Shown here: piece after piece, positions 7,607 through 11,023 of the stretch
How the letters are laid out: every line of letters starts with the position of its first letter
Numbering within the stretch: position 1 is the stretch's first letter
From: Prevotellaceae bacterium
Lineage (GTDB): Bacteria; Bacteroidota; Bacteroidia; Bacteroidales; UBA932
Direction: 5' to 3'
DNA: 11,023 bases
NCBI GenBank assembly: GCA_031268055.1
Contig: JAIRXY010000145.1
Location: 1 to 11,023, forward strand
The notes under the pieces: generated by a model
Databases searched by the model: none
Told to the model about the DNA's origin: nothing
What the model saw: only the letters and a program-made list of their open reading frames with translations
Position numbers and translations under genes: made by a program

Positions 7607-8973
7607 TGAAACGTGGTATGAAAAAAATCGTATGTAATACAGGCGTCGCTGCCATCGCGGCATTTCTTCTCGCCAGCGTCTCCCACGCCGCTCACGGGCA
7701 AGCGGACTTTACGCGCTGGTCGCCAACGCCCCCTATGGGCTGGAATAGCTGGGATTGCTACGGCCCTACGGTGAGGGAGCACGAGGTGAAAGCCAACGCC
7801 GACTACATGGCCGAACACCTGAAGCAATACGGGTGGGAGTACATCGTAGTGGACATTCGCTGGTTTGTTGAGAATGACAAGCCCGGCGGCTACAACCAGA
7901 CCAACCCTCGCTACGTGATGGACGAGTACGGGCGCTACACTCCCGCTGTCAACCGCTTTCCCTCTGCCGCCAATGGTAAGGGATTCAGGCCGCTCGCCGA
8001 CTACATTCATGCCAAAGGGCTGAAGTTCGGTATCCACATCATGCGCGGTATTCCGCGGGAGGCTGTTACCCGTAAGCTACCCGTGAAGGGCACGCGCTTT
8101 ACCGCCAACCAGCTCTACTCCTCCGAGCTGCTCTGCACGTGGCTCGCCGACAACTACACCGTAGCTGACGTTTCCGGCGGACAAGAGTACTACGACTCCC
8201 TCATCGAGCTGTACGCCTCGTGGGGTGTTGATTTTTTGAAGGTCGACGATATCTCTCGTCCCTACCACACCCGTGAAATTGAAATGATTCGCAAGGCCAT
8301 TGACAAGAGCGGAAGGCACATTGTCCTGAGCCTTTCGCCCGGCGCAACGCCTGTCACTGCGGCTGAACACGTTAGCGCACATGCGAACATGTGGCGCATG
8401 GTGGACGACCTCTGGGATGTTTGGGCAGATGTAGTCAGCTTGATGCGCGTGGCGCGCGGCTGGTTTCCAAGCGTTAGCCCCACATGGCCGGACTGCGATA
8501 TGATACCGCTGGGGCGGCTTGCCATCCGCGGCGAGCGCGGGGAGGATCGCCCCAGCCGCCTCTCCCCCAACGAGCAGCGCGTGCTGATGACTTTTTTCTC
8601 CATCTTTCGCTCTCCGCTGATGTTTGGCGGAGATCTTCCCAGCCTCGACGAATTTACGCTATCGCTGCTCACCAACAATGCGGTTCTGGAGATGCACCGC
8701 GAGGGGCGCGAGCCGCGCCTAATCTTCTGGCAGAACGAAAAGGTAGCTATCGCTGCGCGCCGCGACCACTCAAGCGAGCGCTATGTTGCCCTGTTCAACC
8801 TCTCGGACGAGGAGGCGACAGCCTCTGTACGCCTATCTGATATCGGTATTGACGGCGACGGCGAATATCTCGACATGTGGACAGGCGAGCTAAAAGGGCG
8901 AGCGCAGGAAGCTATCTCCGCACAGCTACCCCCACATGCTGCCGTGCTATACTCTGTGAAACCCTTAAAATAA
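7603..8973 (+). CDS. GH27 glycoside hydrolase, alpha-galactosidase or beta-L-arabinopyranosidase
   Basis: A 456-residue GH27 (clan GH-D) enzyme with a signal peptide ending near HAAHGQ. The (beta/alpha)8 barrel opens with PPMGWNSWDCYG. The nucleophile is Asp215 in FLKVDDIS, and the acid/base is Asp299 in TWPDCDM (family form WNDPDM). A short C-terminal beta domain ends AVLYSVKPLK. The residue pair that contacts galactose O4/O6, Asp-Asp in alpha-galactosidases (IDDCW), reads Asp84-Ile85 in VVDIRW. As I recall, Geobacillus beta-L-arabinopyranosidase also has Ile there. Start: ATG at 7603 overlaps the GH127 stop as ATGA; ATGs at 7606 and 7618 are also possible and would equally give a signal peptide. 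A GTG at 7552 adds an unlikely basic extension. The gene looks G+C richer than its neighbours (47 of 60 bases at 8521-8580), a hint of separate origin. Tight overlap implies translation coupled to GH127. Confidence 0.9.
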   Translation: MMKRGMKKIVCNTGVAAIAAFLLASVSHAAHGQADFTRWSPTPPMGWNSWDCYGPTVREHEVKANADYMAEHLKQYGWEYIVVDIRWFVENDKPGGYNQTNPRYVMDEYGRYTPAVNRFPSAANGKGFRPLADYIHAKGLKFGIHIMRGIPREAVTRKLPVKGTRFTANQLYSSELLCTWLADNYTVADVSGGQEYYDSLIELYASWGVDFLKVDDISRPYHTREIEMIRKAIDKSGRHIVLSLSPGATPVTAAEHVSAHANMWRMVDDLWDVWADVVSLMRVARGWFPSVSPTWPDCDMIPLGRLAIRGERGEDRPSRLSPNEQRVLMTFFSIFRSPLMFGGDLPSLDEFTLSLLTNNAVLEMHREGREPRLIFWQNEKVAIAARRDHSSERYVALFNLSDEEATASVRLSDIGIDGDGEYLDMWTGELKGRAQEAISAQLPPHAAVLYSVKPLK

Positions 8974-8995
8974 CCATAACCCTTAACAACATAAC

Positions 8996-10159
8996 ATGCA
9001 ACGTCATTACTACCATTTCATTCCTCTGCTATTGCTACTTCCCGGCTTGCCGGCGGTTGCGCAGGACGACGCAAGGCTGCCGTCCGACGTGATTGCCATC
9101 ATTGAGAAAGTCAACGATCAATGGCAGCGTACACACCCCGATCATGGTAACGCTTTTTGGCATACGGCTGCTTATCATACCGGAAACATGGAAGCCTATT
9201 TTGCAACAGGAAAGGAAAAATACCGAAGCTACTCCGAAGCATGGGCGGAAAAAAACGAATGGAAAGGCGCTCCGTCGAGCGATAAATCTCAATGGAAGTA
9301 TACCTACGGCGAGACCGACGATTTTGTGCTCTTTGGCGATTGGCAGATTTGCTTCCAAACCTACGCAGACTTGTACATGCAGCAACCAAACGAACAAAAA
9401 ATTGCCCGCGCACGGGAAGTCATGGAGTACCAAATGTCCACCCCCAACAACGATTACTGGTGGTGGGCTGACGGGCTTTACATGGTGATGCCGGTGATGA
9501 CCAAGCTGCATAAAGCAACAGGAAGCGACTTGTACCTGCAAAAGTTGCATGAATATTTTTCGTATGCAAAGAATTTGATGTACGATTCCGAATCGGGATT
9601 ATTTTATCGGGACGCCAAGTATATTTACCCCAAGCATAAAACCAAGCAGGGCTCAAAGGATTTTTGGGCGCGCGGTAACGGCTGGGTATTTGCTGCGCTG
9701 GCAAAAGTATTGAGCGATTTGCCCCAGAACGATGCCCATAGAGCAGAATACATTCAAGTTTTTCAATTCATGGCAAAGGCGCTGAAAAATGCCCAACAAC
9801 CTGAAGGATACTGGACGCGAAGTATTTTGGAGGCCACTCAAGCCCCCGGATACGAAACCAGCGGCACAGCCTTTTTTACTTACGGTTTTCTATGGGGAAT
9901 CAATCATGGTTTGCTGGAGAGAAGCGAGTATGAAACTGTTACGGAAAAAGCTTGGGCTTACCTGACAAAGATAGCCTTGCAGCCGGATGGACAAATAGGC
10001 TACATTCAACCCATTGGCGAAAGAGCCGATCAACACACGGTAAGCGCCGCAACTACGGCTGATTTTGGGGTTGGCGCATTTTTATTAGCCGCTTCGGAAA
10101 TGCTTCGCTTTATGAAAGAATCGCAAGCACAGGCGAACATAAAGGCAAGCGGTCGCTGA
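8996..10159 (+). CDS. GH105 unsaturated uronyl hydrolase
   Basis: GH105 enzymes hydrate the 4,5-unsaturated galacturonyl or glucuronyl residue that polysaccharide lyases leave at the non-reducing end, releasing it from rhamnogalacturonan or related oligosaccharides. The 387-residue protein has the usual family length plus a signal peptide (MQRHYYHFIPLLLLLPG, cut near AVAQ), so it acts in the periplasm. Its (alpha/alpha)6 barrel shows the family motifs YWWWADGLYMVMPVM, with Asp159 as the likely general acid/base, then FWARGNGWVFAAL near residue 222 and ETSGTAFFTYGFLWGI near 288. ATG at 8996 is 22 bases after the GH27 stop, with an A-rich leader and no Shine-Dalgarno, so it is probably in the same transcript. 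Bases 9642-9789 of this gene recur inverted at the right end of the window. The gene itself appears intact. Confidence 0.9.
   Translation: MQRHYYHFIPLLLLLPGLPAVAQDDARLPSDVIAIIEKVNDQWQRTHPDHGNAFWHTAAYHTGNMEAYFATGKEKYRSYSEAWAEKNEWKGAPSSDKSQWKYTYGETDDFVLFGDWQICFQTYADLYMQQPNEQKIARAREVMEYQMSTPNNDYWWWADGLYMVMPVMTKLHKATGSDLYLQKLHEYFSYAKNLMYDSESGLFYRDAKYIYPKHKTKQGSKDFWARGNGWVFAALAKVLSDLPQNDAHRAEYIQVFQFMAKALKNAQQPEGYWTRSILEATQAPGYETSGTAFFTYGFLWGINHGLLERSEYETVTEKAWAYLTKIALQPDGQIGYIQPIGERADQHTVSAATTADFGVGAFLLAASEMLRFMKESQAQANIKASGR
9642..9789 (+). repeat. Left arm of a 148-bp inverted repeat, inside the GH105 gene
   Basis: These bases are the reverse complement of 10876-11023 with a single difference (T at 9760, against C at 10905, which would pair with G). 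This arm lies in frame within the GH105 gene, around the FWARGNGW motif, so it is the original copy. Confidence 0.95.
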
Positions 10160-10290
10160 AATGGCACAACCAATTGGATTTGAGCGTTTTTGACGATTGC
10201 TCGAATGTGAGCAGCCAGCAAGCGGAGGCCAACCGTACACATTAGCGTGCATAAGGCGGCGAAGAAAATTATTAACATTTTTCAAAGGAA

Positions 10291-10902
10291 ATGAATACAA
10301 TTAAGCTCCTATTTACAAGCCTATTATCCATTAGCTCGATGCTGGGTTGGGCGCAGGCAACGCTGCCCGAAAGAGAGTTTTCTGCTTATCTTTTTGCCTA
10401 TTTCGAAGGCTCAAGTACGCGGGACAAGCAGGAGCAGCTGCGCTTTGCCGTCAGCGCAGATGCTGTAAAGTGGTCGGCTTTGAATGGAAATAATCCGGTG
10501 GTAGCCTCCGATAAGATTTCACAAACCGGCGGCATTAGAGACCCGCACATGCTGCGTGGCGAGAAAGGTGAATTTCTGCTTGTAGCTACCGATATGTTTA
10601 CCGTGAAGAATGGTTGGGACAGCAACCCCGGCATTGTTATGCTGCGCTCCGATGACTTGATAAATTGGCAACATTCCATTATTGACTTGGCAAAGCGTTA
10701 CCCGAAAAAATTCGGAAATGTGAAGTGGGTGTGGGCTCCCCAAGTGCTTTACGATTCCAAAGCCCAAAAATATCTCGTTTACTTCACAATTCGATTTCAC
10801 AACGATACAAAGCTTGATTTTTATGCAGCGTACGCCAACAAGGATTTTACAGGATTCGAAAATGAGCCACGCCTGTTTTTCAGCGCCTTTGCCATGAATT
10901 GA
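10291..10902 (+). CDS. GH43 glycoside hydrolase, N-terminal part only (interrupted by an inverted copy)
   Basis: The N-terminus is a signal peptide (MNTIKLLFTSLLSISSML, cut near GWAQA) followed by the first blades of a GH43 five-bladed propeller. YLFAYFEGSS, LRFAVSADAVKW and GGIRDPHML carry the Asp expected to act in catalysis, and VKWVWAPQVLYD is also characteristic. GH43 members are inverting alpha-L-arabinofuranosidases, beta-xylosidases, arabinanases or beta-1,3-galactosidases; the subfamily cannot be fixed here. Only residues 1 to about 195 are genuine. From 10876 the sequence becomes an inverted copy of GH105 DNA, and the last residues (AFAMN) and the stop come from that copy. The catalytic Glu region is therefore missing and the 203-residue product would be inactive. 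The true gene probably continues beyond the point of joining. A 131-base gap with no gene and no clear promoter separates it from GH105. Confidence 0.8.
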   Translation: MNTIKLLFTSLLSISSMLGWAQATLPEREFSAYLFAYFEGSSTRDKQEQLRFAVSADAVKWSALNGNNPVVASDKISQTGGIRDPHMLRGEKGEFLLVATDMFTVKNGWDSNPGIVMLRSDDLINWQHSIIDLAKRYPKKFGNVKWVWAPQVLYDSKAQKYLVYFTIRFHNDTKLDFYAAYANKDFTGFENEPRLFFSAFAMN

Positions 10903-11023
10903 AACACTTGAATGTATTCTGCTCTATGGGCATCGTTCTGGGGCAAATCGCTCAATACTTTTGCCAGCGCAGCAAATACCCAGCCGTTACCGCGCGCCCA
11001 AAAATCCTTTGAGCCCTGCTTGG
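10876..11023 (-). repeat. Right arm of the inverted repeat, replacing the rest of GH43
   Basis: This arm carries GH105 internal coding sequence in the opposite direction and runs to the window edge. The transition out of GH43 falls within or next to TTTTTCAGC, a stretch that may be common to both sequences, so the join looks like short microhomology. No transposase, terminal repeat or target duplication is visible at the join. Confidence 0.95.

Noticed and set aside
10291..10902. GH43 gene taken as a complete short protein of 203 residues
   Set aside because: Its last codons and stop come from the inverted GH105 copy, and the propeller and catalytic Glu region are incomplete.

Overview
The window looks like Bacteroidetes DNA, probably from an uncultured, glycan-degrading member of the Bacteroidales. 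Four things point there: a DUF5723/TSP3/OmpA outer-membrane protein of the type seen in that phylum; a perfect Bacteroidetes-type promoter (TTTG-N19-TAnnTTTG) upstream of pdxS; coding starts with A-rich leaders and no clear Shine-Dalgarno; and a run of exported glycoside hydrolases. This is a judgement from motifs, as no database search was possible.

Layout. (1) 3-2938, plus strand: the 3' end of an unidentified gene, then a large OmpA-family protein with eight thrombospondin type 3 repeats. (2) 2916-4402, minus strand: pdxS-pdxT, the two subunits of the deoxyxylulose-5-phosphate-independent PLP synthase, behind a good promoter and a strong hairpin at the predicted mRNA 5' end. pdxT converges on the OmpA gene and overlaps it by 23 bp. 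(3) 4403-5677: a 1.27-kb zone of gene decay. It holds a dispersed-repeat-like palindrome, the frameshifted C-terminal remnant of a probable GH78 alpha-L-rhamnosidase, a RelE/ParE-type toxin gene, and only the last 28 codons of its upstream antitoxin. (4) 5678-10902, plus strand: four exported glycoside hydrolase genes in tight order, GH127, GH27, GH105 and GH43. The first two overlap by 4 bp and the next gap is 22 bp, so they look like one transcription unit.

Together the hydrolases suggest periplasmic trimming of an arabinose-rich plant glycan with a uronic acid component, such as a pectin side chain, arabinogalactan or extensin-type glycan. GH127 would remove beta-L-arabinofuranose. The GH27 enzyme carries Asp-Ile where alpha-galactosidases carry Asp-Asp, which hints at beta-L-arabinopyranosidase activity. 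GH105 removes unsaturated uronyl ends left by lyases, and GH43 removes arabinose, xylose or galactose units. No SusC/SusD pair or regulator is in view.

The right end is abnormal. The last 148 bases (10876-11023) are an inverted copy, with one mismatch, of 9642-9789 inside the GH105 gene, and they interrupt GH43. This looks like an inverted chimera of the kind whole-genome amplification produces, though a genuine inverted duplication is possible. I found no convincing previously undescribed system. The best leads are the inverted junction, the GH27 substrate switch and the broken toxin-antitoxin/GH78 zone.
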